64,000 bases of DNA, taken from positions 146,730,465 to 146,794,464 of the forward strand of contig NC_067477.1 of the NCBI RefSeq assembly GCF_947179515.1. Direction: 5' to 3'. The position numbers and the translations under genes are program-made. The notes under the pieces were generated by a model. The model saw nothing but the letters and a program-made list of their open reading frames with translations, ran no database searches and was not told where the DNA came from. Shown piece after piece: positions 53,695-64,000 of this stretch (its first letter is position 1; every line of letters begins with the position of its first letter). The stretch is from Apodemus sylvaticus. Its lineage: Eukaryota; Chordata; Mammalia; Rodentia; Muridae.

Positions 53695-53922
53695 CTTTTG
53701 AGGCTACACGCTTAGACATACACGCAACACCAAAGCTTTTCGAGTTACAACGTGTTGTTTAGGAGATACAAGTTAATTTTGTACGATGCGTTATTTCTTG
53801 TCGTAAAGTGTTTCCAATATGTACTTAATTGTCTTTACTCTGCAACACTGTATTCCCTTATAACGTGGTATTCTTACATATTCTTTCTAGAGAAAACTCT
53901 CCTGTGCGTTCTCTTTTGGGCT
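53695..53922 (+). repeat. Second copy of the chimeric A/B unit
   Basis: This has the same structure as the unit at 49.73 kb, with the switch inside 53737-53764 and the same private variants (GATACAAGTTAATTTTG, TTCTTGTCGTAAAG). It lies 3,978 bp downstream, so the chimera formed once and was then copied with the HOR. Confidence 0.8.
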
Positions 53923-56900
53923 ACATGCTTAGACATACACGCAACGACAAAGCTTTTCGAGTTACAACGTGTTGTTTAGGAAAAACAAGATAATTTCGCA
54001 CGATGCGAGATTTCCATAAAACGTGGTTTTCTGAAAAATTTTGACGAAAGAAAGTTCTCCTGTGGGTTCTCTTTTGAGGCTACACGTTGAGACATACACG
54101 TCACACCAAATCTTTTCAAGTTACAACGTGTTGTTTAGGCGATAGAAGCTAATTTTGTACAATGCCTTATTTCTTCTCATAGTGTTTCCAATAAGTACTT
54201 ATTTGTCTTTACTCTGCAAAATTGTATTTCCTTATAACGTGGTATTCTTGCATATTCTTTCGAGAGAAACCTCTCCTGTGCCTTCTCTTTTGAGGCTCCA
54301 CACTTACACATACACGCAACACCAAAGCTTTTCGAGTTACAACATGTTGTTTAGGAAAAAGAAGATGATTTCGAATGATGCGGGATTTCCTTAAAACGTG
54401 GTTTTCTCAAAAATTTTGACAAAAGAAAATTCTCCTGTGGGTTCTCTTTCGAGGCTACACGTTTAGACGTACATGCCATACCAAATCTTTTCGAGTTACA
54501 ACGTTTTGTTTAGGAGATACAAGCTAATTTTTTTCGATGCGTTAATTCTTCTTGCAAAGTGTTTCCAGTAAGTATTTGTCTTTACTCTGCAACATTGTAT
54601 TTCCTTATAACGTGTTATTCTTACATATTCTTTCGAGATAAAACTATCCTGTGCATTCTCTTTTGAGGTTACACGCTTAGACACACACGCGACACCAAAG
54701 CTTTCGAGTTACAACGTGTTGTTTAGGAAAAACAAGATAATTTCGCACGATGCGAGATTTCCTTAAAACCTGGTTTCTGACAAATTTTGATGAAAGAAAA
54801 TTCTCTTGTGGGTTCTCTGTTGAGGCTACACGTTTAGACGTACATGTCACACCAAATCTTTTAGAGTTACAATGTGTTGTTTAGGAGATACAAGCTAATT
54901 TGGTACGATGTGATATTTCTTCTCATAAAGGGTTTCCAATATGTACTTATTTGTCTTTACTCTGCATAATTGTATTTCCTTATAACGTGGTATTCTTACA
55001 TAATCTTTCAAGAGAAAACTCTCCTGTGCCTTCTCTTTTGAGGCTACACGCGTACACATACACGCAACACCAAAGCTTTTCGAGTTACAACATGTTGTTT
55101 AGGAAAAAGTAGATGATTTCGCACGGTGCGGGATTTCCTTGAAACGTGGTTTTCTGAAAATTTTTGAGGAAAGAAAATTCTCCTGTGGGTTCTCTTTTGA
55201 GGCTACACGTTTAGACGAACATGACACACCAAATCTTTTCGAGTTACAACGTGTTGTTTCGGAGATACAAGCTAATTTTTTAGGATGTGTTAATTATTCT
55301 CGTAAGTGTTTCCAAGACTTACGTATTTGTCTTTACTCTGCAACACTGCATTTCCTTATAACGTGGTATTCTTACATATTCTTTCGAGAGAAAACTATCC
55401 CGTGCTTTCCCTTTTGCGGCTACACACTTAGACAAAGAGGCAACACCAAAGCTTTTCGAGTTACAACGTGTTGTTTATGAAAAACAAGATAATTTCGCAC
55501 GATGCAGGATTTCCTTAAACGTAGTTTTCTGAAAAATTTTGACGAAAGAATATTCTTCAGTGGGTTTTCTTTTGAGGCTACATGTTTAGACGTACACGCC
55601 ACACCAATTCCTTTCGAGTTACCACGTGATGTTTAGGAGATACAACCTAATTTTGTATGATGCGTTATTTATTCTCATAAAGTGTTTCCAATATGTACGT
55701 ATGTTTCTTTACTCTGCAACACTTTATTTCCTTATAACGTTGTATTCTTACATATTCTTTCGAGAAAAAACTCTACTGTGCATTCTCTTTAGAGGCTACA
55801 CGCTTAGCCATACACGCAACGCCAAAGCTTTTCGAGTTACAATGTGCTGTTTAGGAAAAACAAGATAATTTCGCACGATGCGAGATTTCCATAAAACGTG
55901 GTTGTCTGAAAAATGTTGACGAAAGAAAGTTCTCCTGTGGGTTCTCTTTTGAGGCTACACATGTAGAGGTACGAGCCACACCAAATCTTTTCGAGTTACA
56001 AAGTGTTGTTTAGGAGATACAAGCTAATTTTGTACGATGCATTATTTCTTCTCTTAAAGTGTTTCCAATAGCATTTGTCTTTACTCTGCAACATTGTATT
56101 TCCTTATAACGTGGTATTCTTACATATTCTTTCGAGAGAAAACTCTCCTGTGCCTTCTCTTTTGAGGCTATACGCTTAGGCATACACGCAACACCAAAGG
56201 TTTTCAAGTTACAACGTGTTGTTTAGGAAAAACAAGATAATTTCGCACGATGCGAGATTTCCTTAAAACGTGGATTCTGACAAATTTTGATGAAATAAAA
56301 TTCTCCTGTGGGTTCTCTTTTGAGGCTACACTTTTAGACGTACACGTCACACCAAATCTTTTCAAGTTACAACGTGTTGTTTAGGAGATACAAGCTAATT
56401 TTGTATGATGCGTTATTTCTTCTCATAAAGTGTTTCCAATATGTACTTATTTGTCTTTACTCTGCAAAATTGTATTTCCTTATAACGTGGTATTCTTACA
56501 TATTCTATCGAGAGAAAACTCCCCTGTGCCTTCTCTTTTGAGGCTCCACGCTTACACATACACGCAACACCAAAGCTTTTCGAGTTACAACATGTTGTTT
56601 AGGAAAAAGAAGATGATTTCGCACGATGCGGGATTTCCTTAAAACGTGGTTTTCTGAAAATTTTTGAAGAAAGGAAATTCTCCTGTAGGTTCTCTTTTGA
56701 GGCTACACGTTTAGACGTACATGCCACACCAAATCTTTTCGAGTTACAACGTGTTGTTTAGGAGAAACAAGCTAATTATTTACGGTGCGTTAATTCTTCC
56801 CTTAAAGTGTTTCCAATACGTACATATTTGTCTTTACTCTGCAACATTGTATTTCCTTATAACGTGGTATTCTTACATATTCTTTCGAGATAAAACTATC

Positions 56901-59067
56901 CTGTGCGTTCTCTTTTGAGGTTACACACTTAGACATACACGCAACACCAAAGATTTCTGAGTTATAACGTGTTATTTAGGAAAAACAAGATAATTTCGCA
57001 CGATGCGATATTTCCTTAAAACGTGGTTTCTGACAAATTTTGATAAAAGAAAATTCTCTTGTGGGTTCCCTTTTGAGGCTACACACTTAGACGTACACGT
57101 CACACCAAATCTTTTCGAGTTACAACGTGTTGTTTAGGAGATACAAGCTAATTTTTTTACGATGCGTTATTTCTTCTTGTAAAGTGTTTGCAATATGTAC
57201 TTATTTGTCTTTACCCTGCAAAATTGTATTTCCTTATAACGTGGTATTCTTACATATTCTTTTGAGAGAAAACTCTCCTGTGCCTTCTCTTTTGGGGCTC
57301 CACGCTTACACATACACGCAACACCAAAGCTTTTCGAGTTACAACATGTTGCTTAGGAAAAAGAAGATGATTTCGCACGATGCGGGATTTCCTTAAAGCG
57401 TGGTTTTCTGAAAAATTTTGAAGAAAGAAAATTCTCCTGTGGGTTCTCTTTTGCGGCTACACGTTTAGACGTACAAGGCACACCAAATCTTTTCGAGTTA
57501 CAACGTGTTGTTTCGGAGATACAAGCTAATTTTGTAACATGCGTTAGTTCTGCTCGTAAAGTTTTCCAATGCGTACTTATTTGTCTTTACTCTGCAACAC
57601 TGTATTTCCTTATAACGTTGTATCCTTACATATTCTTTTGAGAGAAAACTCTCCTGTGCGTTCTCTTTACAGGCTACACGCTTAGACATACACACAACCC
57701 CAAAGCTTTTTGAGTTACAATGTGTCGTTTAGGAAAAACAAGATAATTTCGCACGATGCGAGATTTCCATAAAACGTGGTTGGCTGAAAAATTTTGACGA
57801 AAGAAAGTTCTCCTGTGGGTTCTCTTTTGAGGCTACACGTGTAGAGGTACGAGCCACACCAAATCTTTTCGAGTTACAACGTGTTGTTTAGGAGATACAA
57901 GCTAATTTTGTACGATGCATTATTTCTTCTCTTAAAGTGTTTCCAATAGTATTTGTCTGTACTCTGCAACATTATATTTCCTTATAACGTGGTATTCTTT
58001 CATATTCTTTCGAGAGAAAACTCTCCTGTGCCTTCTCTTTTGAGGCTCCACGCTTAGACATACAGGCAACACCAAAGCTTTTCGAGTTACAACGTGTTGT
58101 TTATGGAAAACAAGATAATTTTGCACGATGCGGGATTTCCTTAAAACGTGGGTTTCTGACAAATTTTGACTAAAGAAAATTCTCCTGTGGCTTCTCTTTT
58201 GAGTCTACACGTTTAGACGTGCACGCCACACCAAATCCTTTCGAGTTCCCATGTGTTGTTTAAGAGATACAAGCTAATTTTGTATGATGCGTTATTTCTT
58301 TTCATAAAGTGGTTCCAATACGTATGTATTTGTCTTTACTCTGCAACACTGTATTTCCTTATAACGTTGTGTTCTTACATGTTCTTTCGAGAGAAAACTC
58401 TCCTGTGCATTCTCTTTAGAGGCTACATGCTCAGACATACACGCAACACCAAAGCTTTTCGAGTTACAACGTGTTGTTTAGGAAAAACAAGATAATTTTG
58501 CACGATGCGGGATTTCCTTAAAACGTGGTTTTCTGACAAATTTTGACGAAAGAAAGTTCTCCTGTGGGTTCTCTTTTGAGGCTACACGTGTAGCCGTACG
58601 AGCCACACCAAATATTTTTGAGTTACAACGTGTTGTTTAGGAGATACCAGCAAATATTGTACGATGCGCTATTTCTTCTCGTAAAGTGTTTCCAATACGT
58701 ACATATTTGTCTTTACTCTGCAACACTGTATTTCCTTATAACATGTTATTCTTACATATTCTTTCGAGGGAAAACTGTCCTGTGCATTCTCTTTTGAGGC
58801 TACACGATTAGACAAGCACGCAACACCAAAGCTTTTCGAGTTACAACATGTTGTTTAGGAAAAGAAGATGATTTCGCACGATGAGGGATTTCCTAAAAAC
58901 CTGGTTTTCTGAAAAATTTTGACGAAAGAAAATTCTCCTTTGGGTTCTATTTTGAGGCTACATATTTAGACGTACACGGCACACCAAATCTTTTCGAGTT
59001 ACAACGTGTTGTTTAGGAGATACAAGCTAATTTTTTTATAATGCGTTAATTCTCCTAAAGTGTTTCC

Positions 59068-59081
59068 AATACGTACGTATT
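59068..59081 (+). repeat. 14-bp perfect palindrome in B-specific segment
   Basis: AATACGTACGTATT equals its own reverse complement. Exact copies also occur at 10460-10473 and near 46610, 59450, 62452 and 62830. Other copies are usually one or two CpG transitions away (ATGTACGTA, ACATACGTA, AAGTACGTA). It is the most variable place in the monomer, so it is unlikely to be under strong selection. Confidence 0.5.
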
Positions 59082-59623
59082 TGTCTTTACTCTGCAACAC
59101 TGTATTTCCTTATAACGTGGTATTCTTACATATTCTTTCGAGAGAAAACTATCCTGTGCATTGCCTTTTGAAGCTAAACACTTAGACATACAGGCAACAC
59201 CAAAGCTTTTTGAGTTACAACATGTTGTTTTTAAAAAACAAGATAATTTTGCACGATGCTGGATTACCTTACAACATGATTTTCTGACAAATGTTGACGG
59301 AAGAAAATTATTCTGTTGGTTATCTTTTGAAGCTTCATGTTTAGACGTGCACGCCACACCTAATCCTTTCGAGTTACCACGTGTTGTTTAGGAGATACAA
59401 GCTAATTTTGTAAGATGCTTTATTTCTTCTCGTGAAGTGTGTCCAATACGTACGTATTTGTCTTTATTCTGCAACAATATATTTCCTTATAACGTGGTAT
59501 TCTTACACATTCTTTCGAGAGAAAACTATCTTGTGCATTACCTTTTGAGGCTACACACTTAGACATACAGGCAACACCAAAGCTTGTCAAGTTACAACGT
59601 GTTGTTTATGAAAAACAAGATAA

Positions 59624-59640
59624 TTTCGCACGATGCGGGA
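59624..59640 (+). other. CENP-B-box-like motif, A halves of block 3
   Basis: Intact-core copies in block 3, as 17-bp left ends: 41858, 42610, 43752, 44505, 45264, 48669, 49046, 50393, 51146, 52648, 54369, 56617, 57371, 59624, 60754, 63007. Broken copies fall into repeated classes: GCGAG (for example near 47550, 52280 and 63770), TTTG (near 58495, 61505 and 61880), and GAGGG (near 46415, 58880 and 62260). Some broken forms are shared by matching HOR positions, so they were copied with the HOR and did not arise independently. Confidence 0.6.
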
Positions 59641-62600
59641 TATCCTTAAAACTTGGTGTTCTGACAAATTTTGACGAAAGAAAATTCTCCTGTGGGTTCT
59701 CTTTTGAGGCTACATGTTTAGCCGTGCACGCCACACGAAATCCTTTCGAATTATCACGTGTTGTTTAGGAGATACAAGCTAATTTTGTACGATGCGTTAT
59801 TTCTTCTCGTAAAGTGTTTCCAATATGTATGTATTTGTCTTTACTCTGCAACACTGTATTTCCTTATAACATTGTATTCTTACATGTTCTTTCGAGAGAA
59901 AACTCTCCTGTGCGTTCTCTTTAGAGGCTACACGCTTAGATATACACGCAACACCAAAGCTTTTCGAGTTACAACGTGTTGTTTAGGAAAAACAAGATAA
60001 TTTTGCACGATGCGGGATATCCTTAAAACGTGGTTTTCTGACAAATTTTAACGAAAGAAAGTTCTCCTGTGCGTTGTCTTTTGATGCTACAGGTTTAGAC
60101 GTACACGCCACACCAAATCTTTTCGAGTTATAACTTGTTGTTTAGGAAATACAAGCAAATTTTGTTCGATGCGTTATTTCTTCTTGTAAAGTGTGTCCAA
60201 TACGTGCTTAATTGTCTTTACTCTGCAACACCGTATTTCCTTATAACGTGGAATTCTTACATATTCTTTCGAGGGAAACGTCTCCTGTGAGTTCTCTTTT
60301 GGGCTACACGATTAGACATACATGCAACGCCAAATCTTTTCGAGTTACAACGTGTTGTTTAGGAAAAACAAGATAATTTCGCATGATGCGAGATTTCCAT
60401 AAAACGTGGTTTTCTGAAAAATTTTGACGAAAGAAAGTTCTCCTGTGGGTTCTCTTTTGAGGCTACATGTTTAGATGTACACGTCACACCAAATCTTTTT
60501 GAGTTACAACGTGTTGTTTAGGAGATACAAGCTAATTTTTTACGATGTGTTATTTCTTCTCATAAAGTGTTTTCAATAAGTACTTATTTGTCTTTACTCT
60601 GCAAAATTGTATTTCCTTATAACGTGGTATTCTTACATATTCTTTCGAGAGAAAACTCTCCTATGCCTTCTCTTTTGAGGCTCCACGCTTACACATACAC
60701 GCAACACCAAAGCTTTTCGAGTTACAACATGTTGCTTAGGAAAAAGAAGATGATTTCGCACGATGCGGGATTTCCTTAAAACGTGCTTTTCTGAAAAATT
60801 TTGAAGAAAGAAAATTCTCCTGTGGGTTCTCTTTTGAGGCTACACATTTCGACGTACACGGCACACCAAATCTTTTCGAGTTACAACGTGTTGTTTCAGA
60901 GATACAAGCTAATTTTGTAACATGCGTTACTTCTGCTCGTAAAGTTTTCCAATATGTACTTATTTGTCTTTACTCTGCAACACTGTATTTCCTTATAACG
61001 TTGTATTCTTACATATTCTTTCGAGAGAAAACTCTCCTGTGCGTTCTCTTTACAGGCTACACGCTTAGACATACACGCAAGGCCAAAGCTTTTTGAGTTA
61101 CAATGTGTCGTTTAGGAAAAACAAGATAATTTTGCACGATGCGAGATTTCCATAAAACGTGGTTGTCTGAAAAATTTTGACGAAAGAAAGTTCTCCTGTG
61201 GGTTCTCTTTTGAGGCTACACGTGTAGAGGTACGAGCCACACCAAATCTTTTCGAGTTACAACGTGTTGTTCAGGAGATACAAGCTAATTTTGTACGATG
61301 CATTATTTCTTCTCTTAAAGAGTTTCCAATAGTATTTGTCTGTACTCTGCAACATTATATTTCCTTATAACGTGGTTTTCTTTCATATTCTTTCGAGAGA
61401 AAACTCTCCTGTGCCTTCTCTTTTGAGGCTCCACGCTTAGACATACAGGCAACACCAAAGCTTTTCAAGTTACAACGTGTTGTTTATGGAAAACAAGATA
61501 ATTTTGCACGATGCGGGATTTCCTTAAAACGTGGTTTTCTGACAAATTTTGACTAAAGAAAATTCTCCTGTGGCTTTTTTTTTGAGGCTACACTTTTAGA
61601 CGTGCACGCCACACCAAATCCTTTCGAGTTACCACGTGTTGTTTAAGAGATACAAGCTAATTTTGTATGATGCGTTATTTCTTTTCGTAAAGTGGTTCCA
61701 ATACGTATGTATTAGTCTTTACTCTGCAACACTGTATTTCCTTATAACGTTGTATTCTTACATGTTCTTGCGAGAGAAAACTCTCCTGTGCATTCTCTTT
61801 AGAGGCTACATGCTCAGACATACACGCAACACCAAAGCTTTTCGAGTTACAACGTGTTGTTTAGGAAAAACAAGATAATTTTGCACGATGCGGGATTTCC
61901 TTAAAACGTGGTTTTCTGACAAATTTTGACGAAAGAAAGTTCTCCTGTGGGTTCTCTTTTGAGGCTACACGTGTAGTCGTACGAGCCACACCAAATATTT
62001 TTGAGTTACAACGTGTTGTTTAGGAGATACAAGCAAATATTGTACGATGCGCTATTTCTTCTCGTAAAGTGTTTCCAATACGTACATATTTGTCTTTACT
62101 CTGCAACACTGTATTTCCTTATGACATCGTATTCTTACATATTCTTTCGAGGGAAAACTCTCCTGTGCATTCTCTTTTGAGGCTACACGATTAGACAAGC
62201 ACGCAACACCAAAGCTTTTCAAGTTACAACATGTTGTTTAGGAAAAAGAAGATGATTTCGCACGATGAGGGATTTCCTAAAAACCTGGTTTTCTGAAAAA
62301 TTTTGACGAAAGAAAATTCTCCTTTGTGTTCTCTTTTGAGGCTACATATTTAGACGTACATGTCACACCAAATCTTTTCGAGTTACAACGTGTTGTTTAG
62401 GAGATACAAGCTAATTTTTTATAATGAGTTAATTCTCCTAAAGTGTTTCCAATACGTACGTATTTGTCTTTACTCTGCAACACTGTATTTCCTTATAACT
62501 TGGTATTCTTACATATTCTTTCGAGAGAAAACTATCCTGTGCATTCCCTTTTGAGGCTAAACACTTAGACATACAGGCAACACCAAAGCTTTTTGAGTTA

Positions 62601-64000
62601 CAACGTGTTGTTTTTAAAAAACAAGATAATTTCGCACGATGCTGGATTTCCTGACAACATGGTTTTCTGACAAATTTTGACAAAAGAAAATTATTCTGTT
62701 GGTTCTCTTTTGAAGCTTCATGTTTAGACGTGCACGCCACACCTAATCCTTTCGAGTTACCACGTGTTGTTTAGGAGATACAAGCTAATTTTGTAAGATG
62801 CTTTATTTCTTCTCGTAAAGTGTGTCCAATACGTACGTATTTGTCTTTACTCTGCAACAATGTATTTCCTTATAACGTGGTATTCTTACACATTCTTTCG
62901 AGAGAAAACTATCTTGTGCGTTCCCTTTTGAGGCTACACACTTAGACATACAGGCAACACCAAAGCTTTTCAAGTTACAACGTGTTGTTTATGAAAAACA
63001 AGATAATTTCGCACGATGCGGGATTTCCTTAAAACTTGGTGTTCTGACAAATTTTGACGAAAGAAAATTCTCCTGTGGGTTCTCTTTTGAGGCTACATGT
63101 TTAGCCATGCACACCACACGAAATCCTTTCGAATTATCACGTGTTGTTTAGGAGATACAAGCTAATTTTGTACGATTCGTTATTTCTTCTCGTAAAGTGT
63201 TTCCAATATGTATGTATTTGTCTTTACTCTGCAACACTGTATTTCCTTATAACATTGTATTCTTACATGTTCTTTCGAGAGAAAACTCTCCTGTGCGTTC
63301 TCTTTAGAGGCTACACGCTTAGATATACACGCAACACCAAAGCTTTTCGAGTTACAACGTGTTGTTTAGGAAAAACAAGATAATTTTGCACGATGAGGGA
63401 TATCCTTAAAACGTGGTTTTCTGACAAATTTTAACGAAAGAAAGTTCTCCTGTGCCTTGTCTTTTGAGGCTACAGGTTTAGACGTACACGCCACACCAAA
63501 TCTTTTCGAGTTATAACTTGTTGTTTAGGAGATACAAGCAAATTTTGTTCGATGAGTTATTTCTTCTTGTAAAGTGTGTCCAATACGTACTTAATTGTCT
63601 TTGCTCTGCAACACTGCATTTCCTTATAACGTGGTATTCTTACATATTCTTTCGAGGGAAACGTCTCCTGTGCGTTCTCTTTTGGGCTACACGCTTAGAC
63701 ATACACGCAATGCCAAAGCTTTTCGAGTTACAACGTGTTGTTTAGGAAAAACAAGATAATTTCGCATGATGCGAGATTTCCATAAAACGTGGTTTTCTGA
63801 AAAATTTTGACGAAAGAAAGTTCTCCTGTGGGTTCTCTTTTGAGGCTACATGTTTAGACGTACACGTCACACCAAATCTTTTTGAGTTACAACGTGTTGT
63901 TTAGGAGATACATGCTAATTTTTTACGATGCGTTATTTCTTCTCATAAAGTGTTTCCAATAAGTACTTATTTGTCTTTACTCTGCAAAATTGTATTTCCT

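Larger units (their letters stand above)
48480..56430 (+). repeat. 3,978-bp HOR: 10 dimers plus one 219-bp chimeric unit, two copies
   Basis: Corresponding sites: 48482 and 52461, 49301 and 53280, 49774 and 53752, 51168 and 55139, 51657 and 55626. Spacing of B landmarks in copy 1 is about 377, 377, 377, 219, 373, 377, 381, 374, 376, 376 and 373. The short step is a chimeric unit and explains why the period is not a whole number of dimers. Shared marks include CTTACACATACACGC, GGAAAAAGAAGATGATTTCG and CAATAGCATTTGTC. A third copy begins at 56430 but switches within about 300 bp to a unit type seen near 50.5 kb. Confidence 0.85.
1..64000. repeat. Satellite DNA array, about 376-382 bp dimeric monomer, fills the window
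   Basis: The same unit recurs without a break from end to end. The B-half landmark (GTTTCCAATA or its complement) appears about every 376-382 bp, for example at about 311, 690, 1070 and 1445, and again at 62450, 62828, 63205 and 63582. Each unit has a 158-bp A half and a 218-bp B half, both opening with GAGGCTACAC and sharing the stretch CGAGTTACAACGTGTTGT. I see no unique sequence, gene, tRNA, rRNA or transposon between copies, so every stretch over 300 bp without a gene is satellite. Two tallied lines give about 38% GC. The period is close to two nucleosome repeats. Open frames up to 113 codons on both strands are by-products of the repeat. I do not recognise it as a named satellite. Centromeric or pericentromeric heterochromatin is the likely setting, by inference. 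Confidence 0.97.
40969..64000 (+). repeat. Satellite block 3, forward orientation
   Basis: About 63 B halves and 59 A halves read forward and run off the right edge. The first 300 bp contain two damaged B units. After that come a 5-dimer HOR (41.4-45.2 kb), single-unit amplification (45.8-46.6 kb), and two large HORs (48.5-56.4 and 57.2-64.0 kb). In the large HORs about half of the A halves have GCGAG instead of GCGGG, fixed at set HOR positions. About 16 of 59 A halves keep the CENP-B-box-like core. Confidence 0.93.
57200..64000 (+). repeat. 9-dimer HOR, 3,383-bp period, two copies
   Basis: Matched sites lie 3,382-3,383 bp apart: 58253 and 61636, 59055 and 62438, 59758 and 63141, 60577 and 63959. 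Marks shared by both copies include CAATAGTATTTGTCTGTAC, GTTGCTTAGGAAAAAGAAG, TAGCCRTGCACRCCACACG, and AAAAACAAGATAATTTYGCA next to GCTGGATT. Divergence looks low. The second copy runs off the right edge, so more copies may follow. Confidence 0.85.

Noticed and set aside
55139..55480. The longest open frame (113 codons), and recurring frames of 60-104 codons on both strands with similar translations
   Set aside because: They are translations of the satellite. They recur in step with the monomer, appear on both strands, break at HOR indels, and a 376-377-bp unit shifts frame each time. There is no sign of codon selection or a known domain.
1..64000. CRISPR array or bacterial repeat region
   Set aside because: There is no alternation of short repeats and unique spacers, and no cas genes. 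The unit is about 376 bp and tandem without spacers.
1..64000. Telomeric or subtelomeric repeat
   Set aside because: I see no run of TTAGGG, TTTAGGG or TTAGG. The TTTAGGA in the unit is a single occurrence per half-unit.
1..64000. Assigning a species or a named satellite family
   Set aside because: The monomer length fits many plant and animal satellites, and I do not recognise the sequence. A database search with the A+B consensus would decide it.

Overview
This 64 kb window is entirely tandem satellite DNA. I found no gene, RNA gene, transposon or unique sequence in it. The repeat is a dimer of about 376-382 bp. It has a short half-unit A (about 158 bp) and a long half-unit B (about 218 bp) that are clearly related. 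B carries about 60 bp that A lacks. By hand I count about 166 A halves and about 173 B halves. The two lines I tallied average about 62% AT. The repeat type, the nucleosome-scale period (about 2 x 188 bp) and the layered homogenisation point to heterochromatin of a eukaryote, most likely centromeric or pericentromeric. Differences between copies fall very often on CpG sites and look like CpG to TpG/CpA changes. This suggests a genome that methylates CpG, such as a plant or vertebrate. I cannot name the species or match the monomer to a named satellite.

Layout. Taking A then B read 5'->3' as forward, there are three orientation blocks: forward 1-7200, reverse 7201-40968, forward 40969-64000. 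The inverted middle block is about 33.8 kb and both switch points are sharp. Each block is a patchwork of higher-order repeats (HORs) with different unit sizes: a 2,655-bp spaced duplication (2.4-6.4 kb); a 5,276-bp 14-dimer HOR (about 8.0-18.4 kb) with a nested 6-dimer HOR of about 2,235-2,262 bp (16.4-21.3 kb); a recent 3-dimer duplication of 1,132 bp (22.2-24.5 kb); a 608-bp A-B-B unit (30.7-31.9 kb); a 5-dimer HOR of 1,886 bp (32.2-36.3 kb); a 5-dimer HOR of 1,895 bp (41.4-45.2 kb); a 3,978-bp HOR of 10 dimers plus one 219-bp chimeric unit (48.5-56.4 kb); and a 9-dimer HOR of 3,383 bp (57.2-64.0 kb). Within the inverted block the subfamily changes at about 29.04 kb.

Most notable signal. 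The A half carries TTTCGCACGATGCGGGA. It matches all nine fixed positions of the essential mammalian CENP-B box core (nTTCGnnnnAnnCGGGn) and 13 of 17 positions of the full box. The B half has a degenerate version at the aligned place, with the B-specific 60 bp starting beside it. The array therefore alternates box-plus and box-minus units, as human alphoid dimers do. By hand the core is intact in about 62 of 166 A halves. It is enriched at 7.2-29.1 kb (32 of 58) compared with the rest (30 of 108). Centromere function is a hypothesis; no protein data are visible here.
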